DNA of 64,000 bases from Xylocopa sonorina. Taxonomy: Eukaryota; Arthropoda; Insecta; Hymenoptera; Apidae. Below are positions 35,153-47,079 of this stretch, piece by piece. How positions within the stretch are numbered: the stretch's first letter is position 1; each line of letters opens with the position of its first letter. The stretch spans positions 1,488,001 through 1,552,000 of the forward strand of contig NC_135209.1 in NCBI RefSeq assembly GCF_050948175.1. The letters are read 5' to 3'. The notes below the pieces were generated by a model. It was not told the origin of the DNA and did not search any database. It was given only the letters and a program-made list of their open reading frames with translations. A program made the translations under genes and the position numbers.

Positions 35153-35667
35153 ATTCACGTCTGCAATCTCTGTAAGTTCGAATTACGAATTTCGAAATAT
35201 TCTAATCGTTCTTGTGCAAATAAATATTCTTCGCAACAATTCTATCCAAAAAAATGCATACAATAAATTACATCGTCGATTGTATACATACAAACTCAAA
35301 TGAAAAAAAACCTATGTATACGATCTTGTTTCAAAAACAATTATCAATCTTGTAACATCTTTGTTTCAGCTGTAACAATAACGTCAACCAGATCAATCTG
35401 ACCGAATTGTATTAATTTCATCTAGTACATAATAAACATTGTTATATGGAGAACCGATTTTATTAATGTACGCGTCTTGTACGATTTAATAAATTGATCC
35501 TTTAAATTACTCGAAGTCTCGTTATTTTTTTAAATACCTATCGTTACGATATTTTTTTCGTCGAAAATTATTTACAGTTTTTTAACTGTCGCGTGCACGC
35601 TGTGTACAAGAGTGCGCGGTATCATTGGTGCACGCAGTGCGAGTAGAAACATAACCTTATTTCATAA
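35153..35667. other. Intergenic between RPL41 and MALSU1
   Basis: The left side holds the RPL41 3' UTR (AATAAA at 35262). The right side has the MALSU1 promoter, with a short CG-containing patch (TCGCGTGCACGCTG, near 35588). Nothing else was recognised. Confidence 0.5.
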
Positions 35668-36647
35668 ATGTGGATCAACATGCGAAGCCGCTTAGTGCCA
35701 TGTTTATTAAAAGCGAGAACGCTGTTTTACGAACGCTTGAAGCCATGCACGAATAACGTGGTGACGTATTCTCAATTAAGACAAGTTAAGTTATTTTCGT
35801 CTAATAGTAAAAAAAATACAGACGATGATGAAAATGTAGAGAATCAACCATCGTATAACCTACCCGGTTCGATTACCACTCACAAAGTTTTTGAAGACAA
35901 AGATGCGGAAATCATTTTCGACATTAGCGAGAGACAAACGATTAGTTTGGAAGATTTAAAGGAGGAACAGGTTGTTCATGATCCTTACGAGGGAATAAAT
36001 TTACAGCGTAAGTAACATCAACGCTACCTGCAGTGGAATATCGTGCAAACATTGTAATTTGAAAAAGAATTAGAAGGATCTTTTGTCACAAAATTTTAAT
36101 ACTTTCAGGTGGTGTAACCGGTGTGTTCGAGATAGAAGATCTTGTATCGCTGTTACAAAGAGATAATGCGAGAAATATCTTTGTCGTTTCTGTGCCTCCT
36201 CATTTGCAATACGTCAATTACATAGTTGTTGTTACAGGTAGATCGACTAAGCATATGAAGGCGCTCGCTGCTTTCGTTCGTAGAGTATATAAATTAAAAA
36301 GATGTAACAATGATACCTTACCAAAAATTGAAGGAGAAAATTCGAAAGATTGGATAGCTTTAGATTTAGGTACTTTGTTAATTACATTTGTAGAAGCGTA
36401 TTACGTTTTCTTAGAACAACCGAAGTAATGTACATTTCTTTTGTTATTAGGTAATATAATATTGCACATTTTTTCGCACTCTGCCAGATTGGCGTACGAT
36501 TTAGAAACATTGTGGTCGGTCGGTTCTGCTTATGATGATAAGTGTAGAAGCAGCAGTGAAGATATAATGGAGCAATATAAGGAATTTTTAACAGATTTAG
36601 AACCTATTGAGAATGACGATGAAATTAATGAGATAGACAAGAAATGA
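35668..36647 (+). CDS. MALSU1: Mitochondrial ribosome assembly factor MALSU1 (RsfS/Iojap family)
   Basis: This is a silencing/assembly factor that binds uL14m on the mitochondrial large subunit and prevents premature subunit joining. Exons are 35668-36007, 36109-36369 and 36451-36647, giving 265 residues. The N-terminus is basic and Ser-rich, as in a mitochondrial presequence. From about residue 116 the RsfS domain reads GVFEIEDLVSLLQRDNARNI, a VNYIVVVTGRSTKH block, KDWIALDLGNIILHIFS and a YDLETLWSVG end. An acidic C-terminal tail of about 40 residues follows. Poly(A) signals lie at 36652 and 36664. Two Mets (codons 1 and 5) could start translation. Confidence 0.93.
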
Positions 36648-37553
36648 TAATAATAAAAATTGAATAAATCGTGTATTATCGATATAATGTTGTTATCATT
36701 ATGCAATTATTGCAGGAATATTTTCATTTATGTGCAAACGAAATTACGAAAAAAATAAAGTTTGAGGATGATAATGATTGTACGGTAATTTATAAAATTA
36801 AAGTATAATCAATTTCTCCCGCGTAAAGCATCCTACTTCCCACTCCACGTCTCATGTTCTATAACTATTATCCTTTCTGAAGCAATTCACTACTGCAGAT
36901 AAGCGTCCATATCAAAAGACGCTTTATCGCGATCTAGCAAAATGAAATCTTATCGAATTATCAATTCTACTTCAAACATTGACTAACACCTTCAATATTA
37001 TACACATCGAAATCTTTTAAAACAATTTTCCGTGTTAGTATATGTGTACACATAATTTTATATTTCGTGCATCAACCAAACGTGATGGGAATAACACGTT
37101 GTATTGTCTTACGTGCATTACTTATACTGTCGGCATTTATACATGTTAATTAAGCAATTTATAAGATAAAAAATAATTCGTACAGTAATATAAGAAAAGA
37201 AATTTAATTTGTTCGCAAAAACTTTGCACAATTTAGTTCATAGCAGAAACTATTCTTTCTTTTTATGTTAAAGTGAAATTAATTGTTAACAACAAGGTGA
37301 AGTATGCACTTGGTAAGTATTTCATTAATTTTTTCTATTAAAAAATATTTTCATTTTATTTTAATGTTCTCAATCTTAAGTGGAAATTTATGAGAAATAC
37401 ATGCGAATGTTAATTTTATGGGTAATTGTTACAAGGCTTTTTATTTCAGCTAATCACACAAGAATTTTAAGTATTTAATTACTTGGCGTTGTTAAAATTC
37501 ACACATAGAAGGAAGAAGAAAATGAAAAGATAGAATCGATCAAGATTCAGAAA
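36648..37553. other. Intergenic: XKR promoter and 5' untranslated exon
   Basis: This AT-rich spacer has a likely noncoding first exon of the downstream XK-related gene ending near 37313 at a GGTAAGT donor, with an acceptor TTTCAG near 37450. A tiny upstream frame (MHL...) would stop within 7 codons of the second exon. No other feature was seen. Confidence 0.4.
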
Positions 37554-39401
37554 ATGGCGAGCAATTTGGATACTGTTTGTGAAAAGAAACCAACACGTTT
37601 TCTGCAAGTCCCTTTAAAATCGACTGAACAAATCTACCTAATCTTTTTAATTCCAACGTTTATCAGCTGTGTAGTATACATAATTCACTTTTCTGCCGAC
37701 TTGGTAGTTGCGGTGCAACATTTCAAAGAGCACAATCCAGCATGGGGTTGTTTTACTATCAGCTTCATGTATGCACCGGCATTTGTATATTTTATGTTAA
37801 CCGTGTCAAGACCAGATTGGTGGATGACAGATAATGATAAACTAACGAAAGGTATCATTTGTTGGTTTTGCCTTCAATTTTGTCAACTGGTGGGCTTTGT
37901 TTTTTTTTCTCTTTATAGGTATTAACATTTTTTATCCAACGTCGATAACTATATCAACCATTTCCTTTAACATGAATTATTAATTATTTCCAGGTACGCT
38001 GGCCTAATAGTATTATCTGTCGAGGCTATTATTTTAACTGGGAAAGAGAGGACAAAGACTTTAAACATAGCAGCTACTCCCGCAGCTATAGAATTATACT
38101 TTTTTCTGCAAGCATGGTTTCAAGCAGCTCCTCAAGCTATTTTTCAAATACATTTGCTTTACCATGAATCATTGTTGCTTCATACTCGTCAGTCCGGTAT
38201 ATTAATTTATCACACTGGTTACAATATAATACTAATTAAATTATGGTCATGAGAGTACAGAAATTATTTTTACAGTGGGCGTAAAGGTACTTTCGGTTAT
38301 TATGTCTATTGTGATACTTGCTATTCAAACTACCTCCTTTCAAAGATTCGAAAGCCAACGAGTTAATGGTAGAAAATTACCATGGGCAATGTGGTTGAAA
38401 AAATATTGCGCTCAGGTAATTTTAACATAAAATAGTATATGGTTACTAGCGATATGGTAAAATAATTGAAGCTTTTAAAATATCTGTTTAATATTTGTAA
38501 TTAGGAACTTTGTGACCTTGAAGAAAGGGCTCCGTTGAAACAGTTGGATGTAAAGTTGGAGGATGTTGGCCATGGGAATAACGCTGCAACAAATACCCCC
38601 GAGCAAACGGAACCTGTGAAACTTCAGAATGAAAATAAGGAGCAATTTAATTCGCATATTTTGTTAGATCGTCAAGTATCCGTAACGCCTCCTTTACCAC
38701 CGAAAAATGTGCACATTGCACCACCTCCAACTCCTTTACGTGGGATTACCACAGTTACGCCTTTGCCTATACCAGATGTACCAGCTCCACCGAGGCCAGA
38801 TTCTATTTGTACAGTTACGGACAATTCAGAATCTGAGAAAGTAACTAAATCAGTATCTGTTATGGAAACGAATAAAAGTAAAGGAGACGGTTTAAAAGTT
38901 CCGCAACGGCGATACTCTACAAAAGGTTTAGAAGAAGACGATCCTGTGGGGAAATTTCTGAGTTTTCTATGGTGGTTCTTTTTCATACTAGCGCGTATAC
39001 TTTCTATCACTATATTCTACGAGTTTTATCCGGTTTACTTGTCGATTGTACTCGGTATACATTATGGTATAATGTTGTTATATCTCTTTTATTATACAAA
39101 ATATTCTGACATCATTACGTTTTTCCTTAATTTATGGCTAGGATTAGTTTATATAGTTAGCTTAATTGAATACAGAATCAAATTCAAGTATGCAGACAAA
39201 TGGGTATTACCGTATTACATTTTCGTACTAACGCAGAATACGTTTCTAACTTTATCTTGGTACTTTTACGCGGACTGGGATGGATTCTGGTATACTTATA
39301 TGCTTTATGTTATTTTCGGAAGTATGACACTATGCATCTTGTCGACTACAGTTTACTGTGCTTTACTTAAACCAAAGAAACGTAGGATATACACTAGTTG
39401 A
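37554..39401 (+). CDS. XK-related membrane protein (XKR4/6-like)
   Basis: This is a multi-pass plasma-membrane protein of the XK family, some members of which are phospholipid scramblases. Exons are 37554-37918, 37994-38196, 38276-38415 and 38505-39401, giving 534 residues. Membrane segments start near residue 26 (LIFLIPTFISCVVYIIHF). The family block FFLQAWFQAAPQAIFQIHLL follows in exon 2. A cytosolic loop of about 150 residues (about 240-390) is Pro-rich, with PPLPPK and PPPTPLRG SH3-ligand-like motifs. Four or five further helices run to a basic end (KPKKRR). The XKR4/6/7 subgroup is inferred; scramblase activity cannot be read from the sequence. It is convergent with the BED-finger gene. 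Confidence 0.88.
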
Positions 39402-40219
39402 CAAATTCATAATATTGCTTCATGGTGAAAATATGAATTTGAATGTGATTTTACAAATGCTTTAACTTCCATGTATCATATTTACATGATATTTCATTTA
39501 TATTTATATGGAAATCGTTTTACATACAAAATAGATATATTAAACAATTGATTATCGATTAACAGGACAATAGAATGACTGACATCTAATCGAAGTTTAT
39601 AACTATGATATTTAAATGCGCGAAAACGAGAAACCAAGGACTGATATATTGATTATTATGTCGATGCATCAAAAATATATTTATCGTACATTACTATAAA
39701 TTACAGATAATTATGCTTACGTAATATTTATAGAAAATGATCCGTCTAAAAAAACTTTTACAAATAGTTACTAGATTCGGCAGCACTTTTTCTTATTCAT
39801 AAATTTTATATATGTATAATTATATTTACACTGCTATGTATTTATATACAGAAATAGTTGTAGACACTTATGTGAATACTTATAAGTATTAAAATATGTT
39901 TATCTTTTAATCTGTGTTTTCATCGTCGAAAACTTTGTATTTTAAACTTATATATTTACCACCATATCAAAACTCATTTACGACATTCACAATATCCATG
40001 ATCTAAACTTAATTATATATCTATATCCAATTGCTTAGTTTTGGCAATAAAAACATTTTCAAATTATTCACATTTAAAAGATGTACATTAAAATGACATT
40101 AATAAAGAAATATTAATAAATTTGATTTGATAAAAAATATATACCTCATTATATATCCGTTCGATTATGGGCACATTATATATTTACACATATTCTTTTT
40201 TCTATGCAACGTACTCCTC
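39402..40219. other. Convergent 3' flanks of XKR and BED-finger genes
   Basis: About 820 bp of AT-rich sequence between two stop codons on opposite strands is presumably the two 3' UTRs. Several AATAAA/TTTATT motifs occur. No coding frame or repeat was recognised. Confidence 0.5.
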
Positions 40220-41250
40220 TCATACGTGTATATTAGAATCCCTATGAAGGTTTCCTAATTGTGCCTCGAATAAAATATCATTTAGCAATTTTTCAGCTAT
40301 TATTCTTTGGTCTAATCTCATATTTCTGAGTTTTGCTGCAACGTTTCGTCCAATCGCATCGAACTCGTCTTCCATTACGAAAGAATTATTGTGTGATATT
40401 TTTAACAAATCGGAACATTCAGTTTCTTCCAACTTACGCCTCCGAATTAATGGGCTTTCGGACCATTCGTTATTTTGATCATAAGTTTCCTCGTTTCCCG
40501 GATGCCATTCGTCCTACATGCGTGTAACATTAAATTATAAAAAATCTCTAAAATTATAACCACTACGTGTGTACTTACAGTTTTGTAACATTTTCTATAA
40601 CCCCTTTTTGTCCTTACTATTTCTGGACATTTATCTGCTGACAAATCAATGTATATCATCGCAGGTTTCCTCTGATTCGATTTGCATTTAATTTTGTCAA
40701 CCATAAAAGGGTGTACCCTCTATATATACATATACATATATACATACACAGAATGCTTAGATTAATAAATACAAAATGATTAGGTTAAAATAGAAATGCT
40801 TTACACATAAACGGTTCTTACTTTAATGTGACTTAGAAAATTCCCAGTGGACTTTAAATTCCCATTTAAATGTTTCTGACATTGTAAACACCGGACCGTT
40901 ACGTTACTGTCCTCTACCCTGATTACTGTAAAAAATTCACCATCAAGTATGGCTGGTAATCGAATTGGAGTAAGTGTCATGCTTTGTTGAGTATTGGATT
41001 GTATCTGCGAGATTTGATTAGACTCCTGTTGATGTTGCTGCGCCGGTTCATGCTGGCTCTGCTGATGCAAACTGGATGTTTCGTGATTCTCTTGGCTTTC
41101 TACTTCGATTGTCTGAGAAGATGCTTGGCCGTTGACTGTTTCAGATATTTCTCGCTGTTGATTCCCAGCATCGATAATGCAAGTGTCGAAAGTTTCAATT
41201 TTTGTTTCATACCTTTGCGCAGAGAATGTATCCATGGTGTTACGACGCAT
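40220..41250 (-). CDS. BED-type zinc-finger protein
   Basis: This is a probable DNA-binding protein. Exons are 41250-40822, 40719-40579 and 40513-40220, giving 287 residues. The N-terminal half is Gln/Ser-rich and unstructured (residues about 30-95). A BED-type finger follows: CLQCQKHLNGNLKSTGNFLS then HIKRVH, with the final His created across the first intron. The C-terminal ~40 residues (FDAIGRNVAAKLRNMRLDQR, then a helical tail) resemble the dimerisation-type tail found in insect BED/MADF-BESS proteins. BED fingers are often transposase-derived, but no catalytic domain is present, so this is a host regulator. Exact orthology was not assigned. Confidence 0.85.
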
Positions 41251-42755
41251 ACAAAATTTACTCTAACAAGATAGCACATTAAAAATATGAAGTAATACCG
41301 TGAGTCAATAATATTTTAGGTACATGAGTAAACAATTTGTTTAAATACCTGAAAAAAAATGAAAATCCATACTATTTTGGTGAGAGTGTTTAAGCAAAAT
41401 ACTATTGTTTATCTTGTTTTCTTATATTGAAATGTAGATAAGCTATTAGATAAGGCTGTCATATACATAACAAATTTAGATCAGATAATAGATGAAAGCG
41501 TATACATATATATATATATATGTACATATATTTATTGAGAGATATATATACGCATGTACATGCATGAAATATAATTCAAAGAAATTTCAATCTCTCAATT
41601 ACCAACCTCGAAAAATAAAGCTATACTAATTGAACGCACGAATCTCTCGTTGTTACGTTTTTGATGGGAAATTTGATGACGAGAGGAGTAGGTTGGTGCT
41701 CATGGAACGCAAAACGCTCAGCCTCCATGAGCTACGTTGGAAACGAATAATTAACAGAGATTTAACAATATTTAGGATTTGTCTCTCAAAAGTCGCGAGA
41801 GAGCCCAAGCTTTCCAACGACCTTAACGCAACCTAAAAGAAAACGATCAATTAGCCATGCTGTCCTCTTAGTCTCGAAGATGAACTCAAACTATTCGTCG
41901 TAAAATTCTCTTCGCTATTTATCTGGATAATATGTATTAATAAAACGCGTAATAAAGTCTTTGAATTGCGCTCTTCGATATTGACGAATATAACTATATC
42001 GTATTAGACTCGACGCTACGTTCAAGTGATATTGTAACAGAAAATATTTACGTCCAACTCGAGGTCCAGTTGTCCATTTTGAAAAATCTAACAAAAATTA
42101 TAACATATTTTATACAAGCAATTAAGCATCTATTTATATTGTTTATAATTGCTTGATAGTCTTAATACAATCTTCTTTCTCATGGCTACCTTTTTATATT
42201 AAATTACCCAGACAACACAGCAAATCACGTTACACTTCGAAAAGCATCAGCGTATCACGATGGCGCTCCCAGATTCCATAATGTCAGAGGTGTATCATCA
42301 GGATTAGATATATTTAAATGCACCAGAACAGGACGCTGCGCTGTTCCATTGCTGATACTGCTTGCCAATGTTGTCAAGCAAATTCGTCAATTTTCTCAGA
42401 AGTGGTGTACGATGACATTTCTCCATCCACATTATAAACGAATATTAAAAATGACTAAACTAAACAGTTTATTAATTTTCATTCTAAAATAGATTAACAT
42501 AAAACAAAGATATAATATTATACTTGTTTTTATTATTTTTTATGATCTAACTCACTGCAGCGATTGTTGGTTGCAAGTAAGAATGTAAAGTAACGTATGT
42601 AAATATAAATAATAAATATTACATATTGTGCAATTTGAATAGGAATTATATATGGCTCTCAGTACCTATAATTGTTGGCTAACACAACCAAAATGTCTCT
42701 CAATACTCAATATGTTAAACATCTGCTGAGATCTGACGGTTTTGTAGTTCATTGT
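41251..42755. other. AT-rich intergenic, no gene seen
   Basis: This is the promoter-side flank of the BED-finger gene, with a short AT-dinucleotide run near 41500-41530. The frame at 41630-41836 has no family features. No gene, RNA or mobile element is supported. Confidence 0.4.
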
Positions 42756-43182
42756 ATATTTCCCGCTTTAGAGTTGCTTCTTAAAGGTAAGAGAGAGAAA
42801 GAGATATAAAAAAGCTATAAGAAAGAGTGAGATAGATAATAGTGACCCTATTGTAGAACCCCTGGCGCCATCTCTGTGAAAAGTGCTCAAACTGGTCGCA
42901 CATAATTATCGACAGCGAAGTAAACTACTCAAGAACTACTAGCGCCATCTCTGCGGAAAGTACTGAAACTAATGCTTGACAAGTTTCAGCGCTTCTCCAA
43001 CAGATGGCGCTAGTAGTTCTTGAGTAGTTTACTTCGCTGTCGATAATGCTGTGCGATCAGTTTGAGCACTTTTCACAGAGATGGCGCCAGGGGTTCTACA
43101 GTAGAGTCATTATTATCTATCTCACTCTTTCTTATAGCTTTTTTATGTCTTTCTCTCTCTTACCCGTAAAGCGGGAAATATA
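42756..43182. mobile_element. 427-bp palindromic foldback element
   Basis: The whole segment is a near-perfect inverted repeat. The ends are TATATTTCCCGCTTTA and its reverse complement. Arms of about 200 bp include GGTAAGAGAGAGAAAGA, a GGGTTCTACAGTA-type block and the AGATGGCGCTAGTAGTTCTT block, and a loop lies near 42970. It has no coding capacity. Flanking TA or TATA could be the target duplication. It is a MITE/foldback element. Confidence 0.85.
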
Positions 43183-45099
43183 AAATAATAACAAAAATAT
43201 AATAATTTTAGATTGGACATAGCTGAATTAAATCGAGAATTTTCTTTATCTTTTTTTCTTATATTGTACCATCATATAATGCAATTAGCAGTTGTGTATT
43301 AAATACATAATTTCTGGATCTTATTATGTGGATTTACTGTAAATGGAACCACCCACCCTAGCTGCGTTCCATCCATTCTCCTTTAATGAAAATATTATTG
43401 ATAGAATCTTTCTTCAATGTATATTTACAACACGCTTCGTCTTCAGTTGTTATACAAATGAGCAATAAAAACAGTTTTGTAAGAAGTTGTTGAAGAAAAA
43501 TAAACTTACCAATAAACTACCTGGTTGAACATCAGAATCTACTTAATTTAAAAATTGCATAACTAATTAGTAAACTAGATAAGTTTAAGGAAATTATCTT
43601 TATTTATCGATGAATCTACGTATATCCTACCTATATAAGAATCTAACGGCATTCGTAGAAATATCACATAATGTATCTCATCCCATAAAATCAATGATAT
43701 TTTTCAAAACAAAAACAAGAGAAACATGAGCCTAATAACAATGTAAGCTAAAAGTAATAGAAGATTTTGTGGAGTCTAATAAGAACAAACACATAAGAGA
43801 GGCGTATATAGTAATAATGATATAAGTTTATTTTTAATAATGTAATACACCACTGCTTTTCCCTTAAAGACTGACTCACTCTCTGCTCACACATTGTTTA
43901 TATAAATTCACTCTTTTTTTTAAACATTCACATTTATGCACATACATACACTTAGGAAAATTCTCAAATATATTGATTATTTAAGACACGTACAAACATA
44001 CTCTTAGGGATAGTCTCAAATATTGATCATTCTAGAATATTCCTAATTTTCCAATTACATCTTAAGCTTTCACTCATATCAAGTCATACTCAATAAAATC
44101 AATCACTCGTTACACGTTATTTTTATTTCAAACTCTGATACTTTTCTATTCTTTTTATTTCTCATTTTTCTTTATTAATATTATGTATATATACATATTC
44201 ATATATGTACATAACATACTTCTATATTTTTATCTTTGTAACTTGGGAGGTAATCATATTTACTTAAACATTTTGCTACATTATTTTAACGATCTAAATG
44301 CCCGTCTAAATTCCTAAATCTATAACAAATTTATTTAATATCTTAGTAACAGCTCATATTAAAACAAAGAGAATACACATTAAACGTGTTTTATCGAATT
44401 ACTTTATCATCACATTAATTAAATTACTACAAGCGTAATCAATCATTCGCAACGCTAATAATTAAATTGAAATCACGATTTACCCAAAATCACACGCTTC
44501 AGCAAACTGCCCGCCCAAGGACAAAATAATACTACGTAAATATTAGCATAGTGACAAACTGGTAACAAAGGATGTCTTTCCATCCAGAGGATTCCAATTG
44601 ACAATTTAACAATAACAAAAACTTAATAATTGAAAGATTAAAATATTTCAATAAATTACGAATTGTATAACTAAAGCACAAAATATATTATACTTACAAT
44701 TTTGGTTATTCAAACACAATTTTATTCATTTCAGGCATGCAGTGATAAGATCCCAATACTGGAAATACATATAAACATACAAAGAATACAAAAATATAAA
44801 TATAGATCTATAATAATACTAATATTACTTTAAATGAAGCGAATACTGACTCTACTTTCGCGTATGATTGTTATAAAAAATTGAACGTAATTATAACTAA
44901 TGGTAGCTTATGGCAAAAAATAGTGGAGCTGCTGCTCGAAAAAACGTTTAGTCTTTGAGAATTTAAGCATTGAGGAACTTAATAAGGCTTTCTAAACGCA
45001 ACACGCGCGTAGCGAAAAAAAAACCACCTGTTACCACCACGCCAGAACTGGTACTGCGGTGCTCTCTCTATTTCACAGCGTCGCGCGCAGTTTTTCATA

Positions 45100-45111
45100 T
45101 GCGCATGCGCA
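45100..45111. promoter_or_regulatory. Perfect NRF1-type palindrome
   Basis: TGCGCATGCGCA is the full NRF1/ewg consensus, lying inside a small CG-rich island in an otherwise AT-rich desert, about 830 bp upstream of the MED27 start codon. Confidence 0.45.
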
Positions 45112-45394
45112 CACAGCCAAACGCCACGCTTTGAAACTCTAAAGCGCCACAATTGTAAGCTTAAGGATTATATATTGTACAACTATAAAGAAAGAACTAA
45201 AAAAAAAGGAACTCGTTGTATTAATTTTTACCTATGTCCATTTTTTCTTCCTCTTATAGTACTTTTCTCATCACACTATTTTCATTACACAATTCATGCA
45301 TTGCAAATTTTTCGTATTTAACATCTTCGCGTACATTTATTCTTCTTCTTAACTAAAATTCGTCACCTTTTTTTACAGCTTCGTTAATTCTTTC

Positions 45395-45470
45395 TTGTCC
45401 CCTATTAGTCGCCTCGTACGACAAGCAGGGGATACTGTGGGTGTATTCTGACTTCCACTGCACAGGGATA
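45395..45470. other. Compact GC-rich hairpin-like segment in AT-rich desert
   Basis: GTCGCCTCGTACGAC folds on itself (GTCG/CGAC), enclosed by CCCC ... GGGG. It is followed by ATACTGTGGGTGTATTC. Its sharp contrast with the surrounding AT-rich DNA suggests a retained or inserted unit. No gene assignment is made. Confidence 0.35.
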
Positions 45471-45929
45471 TAATTTTCTAAATAAATAAAAACATAATTT
45501 TAAAAATAAAAAAAGTAATTTTCCAAATAAATGAAAGTAGATAAAAAAAGTGACTTTTTTTGACGATCGGTAACGCAGAACGTGGGATACGATATCCTAT
45601 AAGACGAAGGATCTATTCATATCTAGGTGTACCTCGTCGATGGTATAAGAAACAATTGAGAAGCTGTGTAACGACTGTAGAGATAACTGATTTTTGTTGA
45701 CAATTTTACATGTAAATTTGGACTATACATTAATAAAGAAAACACGTTATTTTAGTGCTTATGTTTTAATTATTGATTGAAAACTAATATAATCTATTTA
45801 TTTGGCAACAATCGGTGTTGCGTATATTTTGGAGGTTAAACATTGACAGTAGTTTTAGAAGATGATGCTGTAGCATATATTGCAGCATGTGTTATTACGC
45901 AAAGAGTCTATTGTAGTTGAAGTGAGAGT

Positions 45930-47079
45930 TTGCCCTTAGTAACTGTGAAAATGGAGCAATTGCATACTGCGTTAACAGCAATTAAAGTGTTACGATCAAG
46001 CGTCGGGCAAGTTTTCGATTCTCTAGGTAGTGGTTTACGAGCTGACCATGGAGAGGAGAATAAAGAGAATAAATATTTGCTTGAATTGCAAGAGCTTTTA
46101 GCGACTGTTAATGTTAATTTAAGGTATTGTTATTTTTAACAAATATATCTGTATTAAAAATTTGTTGGTTGTTAAAATATAATTTTCTAAGCAGAGACGT
46201 TGAACAAGCGGTGAGCAGCTTAAATGCACCGCCAGGACCATTTAATTTAGCAAGCACTATGTATCTTAGTCAAGAAACGACGCAAGAAAGACAAGCATTA
46301 TATAGTACATTAGTCAATAGCTACAAATGGACGGATAAAGTTCACGAGTATAGTAACGTCGCTCAAATATTACTTAGTCAAAATCCTTTAAAAAGATCTT
46401 ACAATACTACTAGCAGGGCGAAGAGAGGAAAAGTTCAAACAAGTAACCACAATGTTCCTCAACAGTAAGTTGAATTATTGTATACTTCAAAATTACAATT
46501 TATTCAATTCAGAGATAGTACCACGCAATTATTAAAATTTGCTTTATTTTCTTTACAGGCAAGTTGATTCCTTAATAGCTACGTTCGATAGACTTTTTAA
46601 CGACATGACGGTATCCGTGTCTCGACCATTCGCGTCAAACGCAGTATTACATGTTACTCTGGGTCATGTTTTGAAGGGAGTGATAGCATTTAAAGGTTTA
46701 ATAATCGAATGGGTCGTGGTTAAAGGGTATGGAGAAACTATGGACTTATGGACAGAATCTAGGCACAAAGTTTTCAGGAAAGTAACAGAAAATGCTCATG
46801 CTGCTATGTTACATTTTTACTCTCCCGCATTACCAGAATTAGCTGTCAGATCGTTTATGGTAAGGAAATATGTGGGGTTTTAAGTACGAGATATGTCAAT
46901 GATATAAACATTTTATTAACCAGAATACTTTCTTCTTTTTGTAGACATGGTTTCATAGTCTGAATAATCTGTTCAGCGATCCATGTAAACGTTGTGGTCT
47001 GCATCTACACAGTGCTTTACCACCAACTTGGAGAGATTTCCGTACTTTGGAACCTTACCATCAAGAATGTAAACCATAA
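45930..47079 (+). CDS. MED27: Mediator complex subunit 27
   Basis: This is a tail/upper-middle subunit of the Mediator coactivator of RNA polymerase II. Exons are 45930-46123, 46195-46464, 46559-46859 and 46945-47079, giving 299 residues. An N-terminal helix (IKVLRSSVGQVFDSL) matches MED27 proteins, and a KWTDKVHEYSNVAQILL block follows. The diagnostic zinc-ribbon-like C-terminus carries CKRCG, then LPPTWRDFRTLEPYHQEC. The start at 45930 gives MPLVTVK before a second Met (MEQLHTAL, 45951), which may be the true start. It is convergent with Glut1, whose stop is about 4.8 kb away. Confidence 0.95.

Larger units (their letters stand above)
43183..45929. other. Gene desert upstream of MED27
   Basis: This AT-rich DNA has one compact CG-rich island at about 45000-45160 and a short GC-rich segment at 45395-45470. 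No frame longer than 60 codons occurs across most of it. No coding gene is supported. The island may be a promoter of an unseen transcript or a distal MED27 element. Confidence 0.4.
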
